This document shows positions 33,847-42,069 of a stretch of 54,687 bases of DNA, piece after piece (position 1 is the first letter of the stretch; the number at the start of each line of letters is the position of its first letter). Where the stretch lies: NCBI GenBank assembly GCA_045577175.1, contig JAZNHT010000005.1, positions 1 through 54,687 on the forward strand, given 5' to 3'. The notes under the pieces were generated by a model that did no database searches, was not told where the DNA came from, and worked only from the letters and a program-made list of their open reading frames with translations. Source of the DNA: SIG701 sp045577175. GTDB taxonomy: Bacteria; Bacillota; Clostridia; Oscillospirales; CAG-272. Position numbers and translations under genes: made by a program.

Positions 33847-35475
33847 TTATTCGGTTGTTTCTGCCGGTTCGGTATCGGTTTCGGTTTCAATTCCGGTTTC
33901 GGACACAGCATCTGTTGATGCTTCCGTTTCGGCATCTGTTGCGATTTCCGTTTCCGGCTCAGTCTCAGGCGCTTTTTCGATCTCGGTTTCAACTTCGATT
34001 TCCGTTTCCGGCTCCGTTTCCGCCTCCGTTTCGGTTTCAATCGGAGGCAGCGGCACACCTTCGTAGAACGTCTCATGAATCGAGTGGATCATACGCACGA
34101 CACTCTGCACGTAACGATTGACAGTCGTGCCGCCCGTATCGAGATCGGTCATGATAACCAAAACATACGGATGCTCATCATACACAATCGCTATATCGTT
34201 GTACGCATCAAGATCCCAACCGTATTTGTGCGCAGCAGGGGTGGGAGATACACAGTACGGAATCAAAACGGGATAATTGGAGTCAATCATCGCCTGTTTC
34301 ATGATCGGACCGTATTTTTCATCCGTTTCCATAAAGTTGTAGATCTCCATAAGGAAGAGACCGCATTCCTCAGCCGATATTTTCAAAAAACCGTTGGAGA
34401 TTGCATTCACACCGAGTGCACGGGCGGCCATGTAGTAATCATAATAGCCGAAAAGGCGGGAAATCTCATTAAAAGCAATATTATCGCTGTACTTGAGGAT
34501 ATATTCGATCAGTTCAAGATACGTAAGCTCGGTGCCGTCCTCCATATTGCAGATGATGCCGGTGCCTTCAATCATCATCGTTTCCTTATCGAACGTCCAG
34601 ACGCGGGAAAGATCGTACTTCTCCTCACCTTCACCGTAGATAATGCGTCCGTCCTCGTCCAGATTCGGATGCGCACCTTCAAACAAAGGATTGCCTTCCT
34701 CATCGAACAACGGATTGCCATCGCTGTCGAAGTTCATCTTCCGATTTTCAAATTCGGATACGGATTTCAGAAGTATGTATACGTACGGTGCTTTTACGAT
34801 GCTTGCGGAAAGCATAATATCTTCGGCATTATAGGAAAGCGTATAGCCTGTCGCAATATCTCTGTAATAAAACGAAATATTCGACGGCACCTCCTCGGTG
34901 ACCGTTTCGACAACCTCACCCGATTCCTCATCGGTAATCTCGGTGCGATTGATGTGCATCGGACGGTTGTCCTGTGCGAGATACAGAAGCAGTTCGCTGA
35001 TTTTCTGCGCCTGCAAGCCGAAATCGAGCGTAGTCATGTTCTGATAATTCTCGATAAGCAAGCTGAGCGTTTCGATTTGCAGATTCGCGGCATCCAAATC
35101 CGCATGGAGCGTGTCGAGCCGTTCCAACAGAATCTGCTGATACGCATCAGACGACGCACCTTCTTTCAAAAGCACGTCTATATCGGACATCAGCTTTTGG
35201 ATTTCCGCGGTCTTTGCGGCAACATCTGTCTGCAAGAGGCGCAGCTCTTCCTGCAAATCGGAAATCGTCACAGTCTGCCCGTCAATGCGGATGCCTGCCT
35301 GCGTTAATTCCGACGAAGCCGCAGTCAGCTCGGAAGAAAGTGATTGCACTTTTTCCTTGGCGGCAAGCTCCTCGGGGCTTTCATAGACAGCATACAGCCA
35401 GCCGGCGAGAACAGCCTGTGCGGATATAATCAGACAAAGAACGGTCGTCAAAATAATTGCTGTTTTTTTCTGCAT
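33847..35475 (-). CDS. Membrane-anchored class A beta-lactamase-fold serine hydrolase with coiled coil and acidic tail
   Basis: 542 residues. N-terminal membrane anchor (about 6-26), a coiled coil (about 38-145), then a beta-lactamase2/PBP-like domain with SASIVK (S225, K228), SDN (330-332) and K-Y-G (417-419) in place of KTG. Between SxxK and SDN there is an acidic insert with two NPLF repeats (about 249-286). The last ~65 residues are Glu/Thr-rich low complexity with no LPXTG. It is more likely a cell-wall-related acyl-serine hydrolase than a resistance enzyme (inference). The ATG at 35475 has only a modest AGG RBS. Confidence 0.88.
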   Translation of the reverse strand: MQKKTAIILTTVLCLIISAQAVLAGWLYAVYESPEELAAKEKVQSLSSELTAASSELTQAGIRIDGQTVTISDLQEELRLLQTDVAAKTAEIQKLMSDIDVLLKEGASSDAYQQILLERLDTLHADLDAANLQIETLSLLIENYQNMTTLDFGLQAQKISELLLYLAQDNRPMHINRTEITDEESGEVVETVTEEVPSNISFYYRDIATGYTLSYNAEDIMLSASIVKAPYVYILLKSVSEFENRKMNFDSDGNPLFDEEGNPLFEGAHPNLDEDGRIIYGEGEEKYDLSRVWTFDKETMMIEGTGIICNMEDGTELTYLELIEYILKYSDNIAFNEISRLFGYYDYYMAARALGVNAISNGFLKISAEECGLFLMEIYNFMETDEKYGPIMKQAMIDSNYPVLIPYCVSPTPAAHKYGWDLDAYNDIAIVYDEHPYVLVIMTDLDTGGTTVNRYVQSVVRMIHSIHETFYEGVPLPPIETETEAETEPETEIEVETEIEKAPETEPETEIATDAETEASTDAVSETGIETETDTEPAETTE

Positions 35476-35573
35476 GAAATGTAAACCTGTTATCCTCGGT
35501 CAGCTTTGGCATGACCGTTATTTTTTCATACGTTGGACGATACAAACGAAGAAATGTTCCCCGTAAGACTGAA

Positions 35574-36533
35574 TCAAACAAAACTTCCGTCGGCTTGTCC
35601 GCGGGCAGTGAGATACTCCGCCGCGTCCACGGCGGCTACTGCACCGTCAGAAACGGCGGTTGCGATCTGTCGGAGCGTCTTTGCCCGTACATCTCCGACG
35701 GCATACAGACCGCGCACTTTCGTTGCGCAGTGCTCGTCCGTAAGAATGTATCCGTTCTCGTCAAACAGGTCGGCATCAATCCCCGAGAGATACGACGCTG
35801 ACGGAATATTGCCGACGGCAACGAAAACGCCGTCCACGGGAAGAACGAATCTCTCCGAAAGTGAATCGGGTGCGGTGCTGAGAAGCTCTGCGGAGAGCAC
35901 GCGTGTATCGCCCTCGATTTTCTCGACGCGCGCGTTCATAACCGTTCGGATATTCTCAAAGGAAGAAAGCCTGTCCGTCAGAATTTTCTCCGCACGGAAC
36001 CGATCGCGCCGATGTACAATCGTTACCGATTTACAAAATTTTGCGAGATACAGTGCGTCACCGATCGCGGTGTTTCCGCCGCCGATCACGGCGACGTCCT
36101 TTCCCGTAAAGAAGCGACCGTCGCACACAGCGCAGTATGACACGCCGCGTCCGATCAGCTTCTCCTCGCCGGGCACGCCGAGCTTGCGGCATTTTGTGCC
36201 GCTTGCCGCGATCACGGCACGATATTCCTCCTCGCCCTCAGACGTTCGAACCGTAAAACCGTTTTCGTGCGGCACAACCTCCGTCACGTTGGCAAAAGCA
36301 ATCTCGGCACCGAGAGAGGTTGCATGTGCAGTCATGGAATCAGCAAGCTCCATGCCGCTGACAGACGTGTAGCCGGGATAATTTTCAATCATGTGTGCGG
36401 ACAGCATCTGTCCGCCTGGAGCACTCCCCTCCAGCACACGGACGGAAAATCCCGCACGTGCGGCATAAAGGGCGGCAGTCAGTCCGGCGGGTCCGCCGCC
36501 GATTACGGCAATATCACCTGTATAGCTCTTCAT
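35574..36533 (-). CDS. trxB: Thioredoxin-disulfide reductase
   Basis: Passes electrons from NADPH through FAD to thioredoxin. 319 residues. FAD motif IGGGPAG (11-17), redox-active CAVCDG (C134, C137), NADPH-binding GGGNTA, and the C-terminal GDVRAKTLRQI FAD motif. The ATG at 36533 has the RBS AGAGGTGA; the longer frame from 36596 runs through a palindromic leader and is rejected. No trxA is adjacent. It follows divIC at 83 bp, a gap filled by two competing hairpins. Confidence 0.95.
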   Translation of the reverse strand: MKSYTGDIAVIGGGPAGLTAALYAARAGFSVRVLEGSAPGGQMLSAHMIENYPGYTSVSGMELADSMTAHATSLGAEIAFANVTEVVPHENGFTVRTSEGEEEYRAVIAASGTKCRKLGVPGEEKLIGRGVSYCAVCDGRFFTGKDVAVIGGGNTAIGDALYLAKFCKSVTIVHRRDRFRAEKILTDRLSSFENIRTVMNARVEKIEGDTRVLSAELLSTAPDSLSERFVLPVDGVFVAVGNIPSASYLSGIDADLFDENGYILTDEHCATKVRGLYAVGDVRAKTLRQIATAVSDGAVAAVDAAEYLTARGQADGSFV

Positions 36534-36556
36534 TATATCACCTCTATACAATAAGA

Positions 36557-36611
36557 TTGTGCCGCGATACCGTTCGGTATACACGGCACAAAGCACATTT
36601 TCACTTTGTGC
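36557..36611 (-). promoter_or_regulatory. Two overlapping hairpins in the divIC-trxB gap
   Basis: Minus strand, 5' to 3': an 8-bp hairpin (36604-36611 with 36586-36593), then a longer one with outer arms TTGTGCCG/CGGCACAA and inner arms ATACCG/CGGTAT (36557-36591). The first hairpin's 3' arm is part of the second's 5' arm, so only one can form at a time. The longer palindrome could also be a protein-binding site. Confidence 0.55.
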
Positions 36612-36616
36612 GGAGA

Positions 36617-36898
36617 TCAGTCGTTCATATCATTATAGAAAACGATCTCCTCAGGCAGGCGAAGGTTCAGCTTCTCACGAGCGATCTTGATAATATAATC
36701 ATGATCGAACGGCGTATCCAGAACTGCCTGCACCGCCTCAATCCGTTCTTCTGTGGCGGAAATATCCGCCAAAAGATCGTCTCGCTCCTCACGAAGCGCA
36801 TTGTTGTTGAATTGGAGCACGACAAAAAGACCGATGCAGCAAATCGCCGCAAAGAACAGAGCCAATTTGAAAAAGAAATTGTTTTTGAGGATGTGCAT
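36617..36898 (-). CDS. divIC: Septum formation initiator, FtsB/DivIC family
   Basis: 93 residues. One membrane segment (about 10-28) and a coiled coil (about 30-65), ending in FDHDYIIKIAREKLNLRLPEE, the usual DivIC/FtsB finish (YIEKxAREKLGLVxPGE). It helps to assemble the divisome. The ATG at 36898 has GGAG 9 nt upstream. It is last of the hup-rqcP-yabP-yabQ-divIC set, in the same order as the yabO-P-Q-divIC genes of Bacillus. Confidence 0.9.
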   Translation of the reverse strand: MHILKNNFFFKLALFFAAICCIGLFVVLQFNNNALREERDDLLADISATEERIEAVQAVLDTPFDHDYIIKIAREKLNLRLPEEIVFYNDMND

Positions 36899-36913
36899 CT
36901 GTTTCAACTCCAA

Positions 36914-37537
36914 TCAAGAATTTTGTAAATCCAGCATACTGCGGATATGCTCCGTCAGTCCGGCTCGAACGCGCCTCGTATATGTGAGCCGTCTGCGGCG
37001 GCGATACGCGGAGAAAACCGGCATCAGAATATGCTTACACAAAAGAGAAAGCATACAGAGAAAAAGCGACCGGACAGCGCGCAACGGCAATAAAAGAAGA
37101 CAGATCACATACCGCACAGCGGCGATCAAAAGAAACGACAACAATTCGGAGGACAGCATAACGATTTTGCCAACGGTAAAATAGTATGCAAAGAATCCGA
37201 CAGCACAGGCAAACAGATAAAACCAACGGAAACAACCGCTTGCCGCATGATACAGGAACAAGGAAAACACGCACCCGGCAGAGACGGCAAAAAGAAGATC
37301 GCCGAATGCCAGCCGAACGAGCTTCCATGCACTTTTCTGTGCAGAGGAAGGTGCGCGCCGAACGGTGCCGATCAACGGCAAAGGACGCGCATACAGTTTT
37401 TGACCGCTCCGCGTATAGGAGGCGAGTCCGAAAATCACGCGCCAAATGCGCACGAAATCATACAAAGCGCCGAGAAGTGCGCCTGTAAATATAGCATAAA
37501 CAAATGCGGTAAGCTGCCGCGAAAGCGGTATTCCCAT
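36914..37537 (-). CDS. yabQ: Spore cortex biosynthesis protein YabQ
   Basis: 207 residues with about four to five membrane segments. The N-terminus GALLGALYDFVRIWRVIF matches the YabQ pattern (G-x-x-YDxxR). The C-terminus is highly basic. In Bacillus, YabQ sits in the outer forespore membrane and is needed for cortex formation. Only 3 bp separate it from yabP and no SD is seen, so translation is probably coupled. Confidence 0.85.
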   Translation of the reverse strand: MGIPLSRQLTAFVYAIFTGALLGALYDFVRIWRVIFGLASYTRSGQKLYARPLPLIGTVRRAPSSAQKSAWKLVRLAFGDLLFAVSAGCVFSLFLYHAASGCFRWFYLFACAVGFFAYYFTVGKIVMLSSELLSFLLIAAVRYVICLLLLPLRAVRSLFLCMLSLLCKHILMPVFSAYRRRRRLTYTRRVRAGLTEHIRSMLDLQNS

Positions 37538-37540
37538 GCG

Positions 37541-37822
37541 TCATTTCTGACGGCGGGCAAACAAGCCGCCGCGACGCGCCCCGGATTTGTCTGATTTTTC
37601 ATAGTAAAAAAGCCCCGTGATACACCCTGTAATCTCCATCTTCCCCGTTTCCACCGAGAAGTTTTCGATTTTGAGCCCGTCACCCTCAATCACGAGAGCA
37701 CCGACAACACAGGAAAGACTGATTTCGGTGTCGTTGAAATTCTCAACCTCGGAAACACCGCTCAACTCCGCTTTTTGTCTGTCTCTGATAAGGACAAGGT
37801 GGGACTGAATATTTTCACACAT
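37541..37822 (-). CDS. yabP: Sporulation protein YabP
   Basis: 93 residues of the YabP/YqfC family: HLVLIRDRQKAELSGVSEVENF, LVIEGDGLKIENFSVETG and a Gly-Cys ITGCITGLFY end are the family marks. Involved in spore coat/cortex assembly in Bacillus relatives. The ATG at 37822 is correct: GGAGGTG lies 7 nt upstream, while the upstream GTG is part of that SD. Confidence 0.9.
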   Translation of the reverse strand: MCENIQSHLVLIRDRQKAELSGVSEVENFNDTEISLSCVVGALVIEGDGLKIENFSVETGKMEITGCITGLFYYEKSDKSGARRGGLFARRQK

Positions 37823-37878
37823 GATACACACCTCCGCCGATTTGCTTCATTCTATGCGGAGGGGGCGAATTGTATGCC

Positions 37879-38124
37879 TCAGCTCGGCAAGACCTCGTAA
37901 AGAGAGGTCACATCGGCTTTAGCGATGTGCTCGCGCACGTCAAGCACGCGCACCTTCAGCGTTCTTGCACCGAAAGTGACTTCGATGACATCTCCCACTT
38001 TTACATCGTAGGAGGCTTTTGCCCGCTTTCCGTTGACAGAGACATGCTCTGTATCGCAGGCATCATTGGCAACGGTGCGCCGCTTGATAATGCGGGACAC
38101 CTTCAAAAATTTATCAAGTCGCAT
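37879..38124 (-). CDS. rqcP: S4-domain RNA-binding protein RqcP (YabO)
   Basis: 81 residues, essentially one S4 domain: MRLDKFLKVSRIIKRRTVAND, VSVNGKRAKASYDVKVGD. In Bacillus the YabO/RqcP protein works with RqcH to add alanine tails on stalled 50S-nascent chain complexes. The start at 38124 is fixed by the family N-terminus; no SD is visible, which is unusual for this genome. Confidence 0.9.
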   Translation of the reverse strand: MRLDKFLKVSRIIKRRTVANDACDTEHVSVNGKRAKASYDVKVGDVIEVTFGARTLKVRVLDVREHIAKADVTSLYEVLPS

Positions 38125-38152
38125 TCTGTGATACAAAAACAAATTGCCGCAA

Positions 38153-38179
38153 ACAGCCCCAGTTGTACACCGGAGCTGT
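38153..38179 (-). terminator. Terminator-like hairpin between hup and rqcP
   Basis: 8-bp stem with one G-U (38172-38179 with 38153-38160) and an 11-nt loop, followed by TTTGCGGCAATTTG. Probably a partial terminator that lowers rqcP expression relative to hup. Confidence 0.45.
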
Positions 38180-38211
38180 CTGCACACAAAATGTTTGATT
38201 CTTTGTGATAA

Positions 38212-38487
38212 TTACTTGTTAACCTTGTCCTTCAGAGCCTTGCCGGCAGAGAAAGAAGGATGCTTGGAAGCAGGAATTACGATAGACTCGCCGGTTGCGG
38301 GGTTGCGGCCGGTTCTCTCGCCTCTTTCCTTAACCTCAAACGTGCCGAAGCCTGCGATCTGTACCTTCTCGCCGTCAGCGAGTGCGTTCTCGATAGCTGC
38401 GAGAACAGCGGATACTGCTGCTTCTGCGGATTTCTTCTTGAGGCCTGCTTCTTTAGCGACCACTTCGATAAGCTGTGTCTTATTCAT
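38212..38487 (-). CDS. hup: HU-family DNA-binding protein
   Basis: 91 residues, the classic size. NKTQLIEVVAKEAGL start, VQIAGFGTFEVKER, RTGRNPATGE beta-arm and FSAGKALKD end. Compacts the nucleoid as a homodimer. The ATG at 38487 is placed 9 nt after AAAGGA; an ATG at 38496 would be too close to the SD. It has its own strong promoter. Confidence 0.97.
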   Translation of the reverse strand: MNKTQLIEVVAKEAGLKKKSAEAAVSAVLAAIENALADGEKVQIAGFGTFEVKERGERTGRNPATGESIVIPASKHPSFSAGKALKDKVNK

Positions 38488-38570
38488 GGGACTCATTCCT
38501 TTCTTTATTTCGCATTGCGATTTTTCGCGGTCCGAACATAACGGCCGCAGTGTATTGTTCTAGCAGAAAT

Positions 38571-38599
38571 ATTATAACATTATATATGAAAAGAATCAA
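38571..38599 (-). promoter_or_regulatory. Sigma-A promoter of hup and the genes after it
   Basis: Minus strand: TTGATT (38594-38599), 17-bp spacer, TATAAT (38571-38576), in the 148-bp gap after mazG. Confidence 0.8.
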
Positions 38600-38635
38600 G
38601 AGGTTTCTGCGTTTTTTCTTATTTTTGTGCAATAT

Positions 38636-39430
38636 TTAGTGTGAAAAATATGCATTTTGCGCTATTTTTCGTCTCTCGGCGTCATCAAGTTGCGAAAACT
38701 CGCCCAAATCCTCTTCATTTTTTGTTAACAAAGAGACAAACTCCGTGCATTTTTTACCAAGCATTTCCTCGGAATCGACGCCGGAGAGCTGTCCTGCGGC
38801 AGCAGTGAGAAAGAGGAGCCGTCCGATTTTTGTGCTGAGTTTTTCACAATTCCCATCCCGCAGAGCCTCGGCGAGAGCTGTCCCTGCACGTTCAATTTCG
38901 GAAGCCAGCTCACCGGAATCCGGCGTAATCTCCGCCTTTCCGGCTTTCTTCACAATCTTCTGCGCACGCATAAGCCCCGGAAGCGACGGCGGTACAGCGG
39001 CAAGTGATCCCGTAAGACCGATCCGCTGCTTTTCCTCCGTTTTGATCTTTTCCCAATTCGTGAGCACCTGATCGGGCGTATCCGCAACGACATCGGAAAA
39101 CACATGCGGATGGCGGTGGATGAGCTTCGCGGTAATATCGTGGATCACGTCATCAATGTTGAACTCCCCTGCCTCCTCGGAGATGCGTGCATGGAACACG
39201 ACCTGCAAAAGCACGTCACCGAGCTCCTCGCGAAGCAGCACGGGATCCGACGTATCAATCGCCTCGATCACCTCGTACGTCTCCTCGATAAAATCGGCAC
39301 GGATGCTCTCGTGCGTCTGTTCGCGATCCCACGGACAGCCGCCGGGTGCGCGAAGGAGCTGCATGACGCTCACCAGAGATTCAAAATCGTGACGGGATTC
39401 TTTCAGAAGATCATTCACAGTCCGGCTCAT
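38636..39430 (-). CDS. mazG: Nucleoside triphosphate pyrophosphohydrolase MazG
   Basis: 264 residues with two MazG folds. The catalytic N-terminal one has GGCPWDREQTHESI, EETYEVIEAI and REELGDVLLQVVFHA (Mg-binding E-x-x-E and E-x-x-D). Hydrolyses dNTPs/NTPs to monophosphates, cleaning the nucleotide pool. The RBS is AAAGGAAG. In Bacillus the gene at this place (yabN) is fused to a tetrapyrrole methylase domain; here only the MazG part is present. Last gene of the cdaA operon. Confidence 0.95.
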   Translation of the reverse strand: MSRTVNDLLKESRHDFESLVSVMQLLRAPGGCPWDREQTHESIRADFIEETYEVIEAIDTSDPVLLREELGDVLLQVVFHARISEEAGEFNIDDVIHDITAKLIHRHPHVFSDVVADTPDQVLTNWEKIKTEEKQRIGLTGSLAAVPPSLPGLMRAQKIVKKAGKAEITPDSGELASEIERAGTALAEALRDGNCEKLSTKIGRLLFLTAAAGQLSGVDSEEMLGKKCTEFVSLLTKNEEDLGEFSQLDDAERRKIAQNAYFSH

Positions 39431-39447
39431 TTTTTCTTCCTTTCACT

Positions 39448-41109
39448 TCACGGCTTGACGAGTTTGATTTTGACAAGAACGGCGAGAATTTTCTCCCCCT
39501 TGGGGAGGAGACGTATATCGTCCGCCGTGATTGCGCGGATGGCGAAAATCATGACGGCATATACGAGGACGGCTACTGCAATTGCGCCGAGCGTAGCGAT
39601 GCTTCCGCCGATAAGCAGAACATCGGTAAAGAGAAGGTGAGCGCCGAGTGCCGCCGCGGAACACAGAATTGCCGCAACAAGCGGACGGATGAACACACGG
39701 TTAACAGACGGCTTAACACCTGCATTTTGCACTACAAAGTAAAGATTCATCGCGGTGGCGGTCAGGTAGCACAAAAACGTACTGATCGGTGTTCCGTACA
39801 TGCCGATCACACGGATTAAAACAAAGTTTGAGGCAAGTTTGACAATCGCGCCCGCCAGCATGGAATACAGCGGCTTGCGTTCATATCCGCACGACTGTAA
39901 AATCGCGTTCGTGACGGAAAGCACGCAAATGAACAACGATGACGGGGCGAGGAGCGACAGAAGCGGCCATGCCATTTCCACCGATTCCTCAGTGAAAAGA
40001 AGGCTCAATATCGGTTTAGACAGCGCAGACATACCGAGTGCACACGGCAGACCGATCAAAACGGAGACACGCAGGGAGGATTCCATAATGCGATCGGCGC
40101 GAACACGATCGCCGGTGCTGAGTGCCATAGTCAAAATCGGAATGATGGAATAGGAAATCGGATAGACAAGATACGGGGGGAGATTAAACATCGTAACAGC
40201 GAGGGTGGTATAGTTTCCGTAGACCTTTGTGGCCGCCTCCGCCGACATACCGATCGCCTGCAAGCCCGTGGATACCAGCGCGGAATCAATCAGATTCGTG
40301 ATACTCATGACGGACGAGCTGAGTGTGATCGGAATGGCGATGACGGCAATCCGCTTGAGAATCGTCTTCGTGGATTCCGTCTCATCGGACACATCGTTTT
40401 CCTGCAAAAACTCCGCATTGTACTGTTCTTCCCTTGCACGGAAGGCGAGCTTGGCAAAGAACAGAAAAACCATACCGAGTGCCGCACCGATCGTCAGTCC
40501 GGCGGCAGCGTAAGCGGCAACGATATGTATGCCGTATCCCTGCCGTTTCGCATACAAAGCAAGGAACACACCGAGAAACAGCTTGGAAAGAACCTCGGTA
40601 AGCTGGGAAACCGAAATCGGAAGCATCCGCTGATAACTCTGAAAATAGCCGCGGTACGCGCTTGAAATGCTGATGAAAAAGATCGTAGGCGCGACGGCAA
40701 GGATACAATAATATGCCTGATCGACCTTCAGAACGCCAGAGGCATATACACCGGCACCGAACAGCATGATCAGCATACTGACAAGACCGACGATAAAGAA
40801 CAGCATCATGGCGATGCGGAAAATCCGCTTGGCCTGCTTAAGCTGTCCCTTGGATCGGCTGTCGGAAAGCATCTTGGCAAGTGCAACGGGCAATCCGTTC
40901 GTGGCGATCATGAAAAAGCAAGTGTAGAGCGTATACGCCTGAGAGTAGTATCCCATGCCGGTATCGCCCACATAGTGATTCATCGGTATTTTGAAAAGCA
41001 TACCGATGACCTTGATAATCAAATTCGAGATCGTGAGAACGAGCACGCCCGAAAAGAACAGGTTCGTCGTGTTTTTGACTTTCGGTGCAGAGTTTTTACG
41101 GTTCAGCAA
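39448..41109 (-). CDS. spoVB: Polysaccharide-flippase-type membrane protein, SpoVB (MVF/MATE superfamily)
   Basis: 553 residues with about 14 membrane segments. The N-terminus LTISNLIIKVIGMLFKIPM is characteristic of SpoVB/YtgP-type flippases. Family members are thought to flip lipid-linked peptidoglycan precursors, SpoVB for the spore cortex. I use spoVB because the gene lies next to mazG, as yabM (spoVB) and yabN do in Bacillus. The start is TTG at 41109 with a perfect GGAGG 7 nt upstream. Confidence 0.88.
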   Translation of the reverse strand: MLNRKNSAPKVKNTTNLFFSGVLVLTISNLIIKVIGMLFKIPMNHYVGDTGMGYYSQAYTLYTCFFMIATNGLPVALAKMLSDSRSKGQLKQAKRIFRIAMMLFFIVGLVSMLIMLFGAGVYASGVLKVDQAYYCILAVAPTIFFISISSAYRGYFQSYQRMLPISVSQLTEVLSKLFLGVFLALYAKRQGYGIHIVAAYAAAGLTIGAALGMVFLFFAKLAFRAREEQYNAEFLQENDVSDETESTKTILKRIAVIAIPITLSSSVMSITNLIDSALVSTGLQAIGMSAEAATKVYGNYTTLAVTMFNLPPYLVYPISYSIIPILTMALSTGDRVRADRIMESSLRVSVLIGLPCALGMSALSKPILSLLFTEESVEMAWPLLSLLAPSSLFICVLSVTNAILQSCGYERKPLYSMLAGAIVKLASNFVLIRVIGMYGTPISTFLCYLTATAMNLYFVVQNAGVKPSVNRVFIRPLVAAILCSAAALGAHLLFTDVLLIGGSIATLGAIAVAVLVYAVMIFAIRAITADDIRLLPKGEKILAVLVKIKLVKP

Positions 41110-41143
41110 AAGGATTCCTCCGTGTTATGATAGATTTTCCCGC

Positions 41144-42046
41144 TTATCCGAGAAATTCGCGGTAGAGGGAATTTTCCGGCAGAAGATCGGCGGAAATCAC
41201 GGCATTCTCGACACAGCGGTATTTATCTCTGAGACGCATAGCCTCGGTGAAATACGGGCTGTCGATCGGTACGCTTTCCAGAAGCGGAATGAGATACGGT
41301 GCGATCATAAACGGCTCGTACTCCATCAGCGAATTGATATGATAATCGCATCCGCCCATATAGGGATAGATGCTTTTTTCTTCATTGGCGCGCACGCTCT
41401 CCCAGATATGGAGCGTGAAATCGGGAGAAGCGGATCGGGCACGGAAATCGCGCACGAGGCGGCGCGAGAGGCGCACTTCTTCCGCCGTAAACACCGTGCC
41501 GTTCACACAAATCGGCTCGGCAACGGAGATAAAAATGCTCTTATACGGATACGCTTTGAACAAAGCGACCACCTCGGGATATACCGCCTGGATTCCCTCA
41601 AAAATGATGATGTCGTCAGCCTGCGGGATATACTCGGCACACTCGGTGCGGATACCCGAAACGAAATCAAAGCGCGGCAGAGGCGTACACTCCGCGCGAA
41701 GCATTTTATCCACGCACGTGGCGAGATAGTCAAGATCGATCGCGTTGACGGAATCGTAATCGACCGTGTGCTCTGTGGATTTGGGCAGAACACGGTTTTT
41801 GAAAAAATCATCGATTGAAAGAACGACCGCGCTCTTCCCTGCCTTTGTGATCGAATCGGTCAGCTTGTTCGCCATCGTCGTTTTTCCGGAGCAGGTCGGA
41901 CCGGAAAGCGTGATACATTCGGTTTTAGCATCCGCGAGCAAATGGGAAATCAGCGAATCCATCGCTTCGGAAAAGCGTGCTTCCGATTTTGCGACGAGCG
42001 CGGCGGCTTCCTCATAGGTAAACGATGTTTGATTGACGGTAATCAT
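41144..42046 (-). CDS. Uridine kinase / phosphoribulokinase-family nucleoside kinase
   Basis: 300 residues. P-loop GPTCSGKT (49-56), VVLSIDDFFKNR, a Walker B-like IIIFEGIQAV and LSRRLVRDFRAR. In full-length homologues a TGS/threonyl-tRNA synthetase-like domain precedes the kinase; here only ~40 N-terminal residues do. It probably phosphorylates a nucleoside, but uridine is not proved. The ATG at 42046 sits after GAGGTG; the GTG at 42058 is inside that SD region. Confidence 0.85.
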   Translation of the reverse strand: MITVNQTSFTYEEAAALVAKSEARFSEAMDSLISHLLADAKTECITLSGPTCSGKTTMANKLTDSITKAGKSAVVLSIDDFFKNRVLPKSTEHTVDYDSVNAIDLDYLATCVDKMLRAECTPLPRFDFVSGIRTECAEYIPQADDIIIFEGIQAVYPEVVALFKAYPYKSIFISVAEPICVNGTVFTAEEVRLSRRLVRDFRARSASPDFTLHIWESVRANEEKSIYPYMGGCDYHINSLMEYEPFMIAPYLIPLLESVPIDSPYFTEAMRLRDKYRCVENAVISADLLPENSLYREFLG

Positions 42047-42069
42047 AAGACACCTCACAGTATGACGAA

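Noticed and set aside
33847..34052. Glu/Thr-rich tail as a frameshift or assembly artefact
   Set aside because: The frame is continuous, the stop is followed by a proper terminator, and acidic low-complexity tails occur in real surface proteins.
33847..35475. Beta-lactam resistance gene
   Set aside because: The KTG motif is changed, the domain layout (anchor, coiled coil, tail) does not fit secreted class A enzymes, and there is no resistance context.
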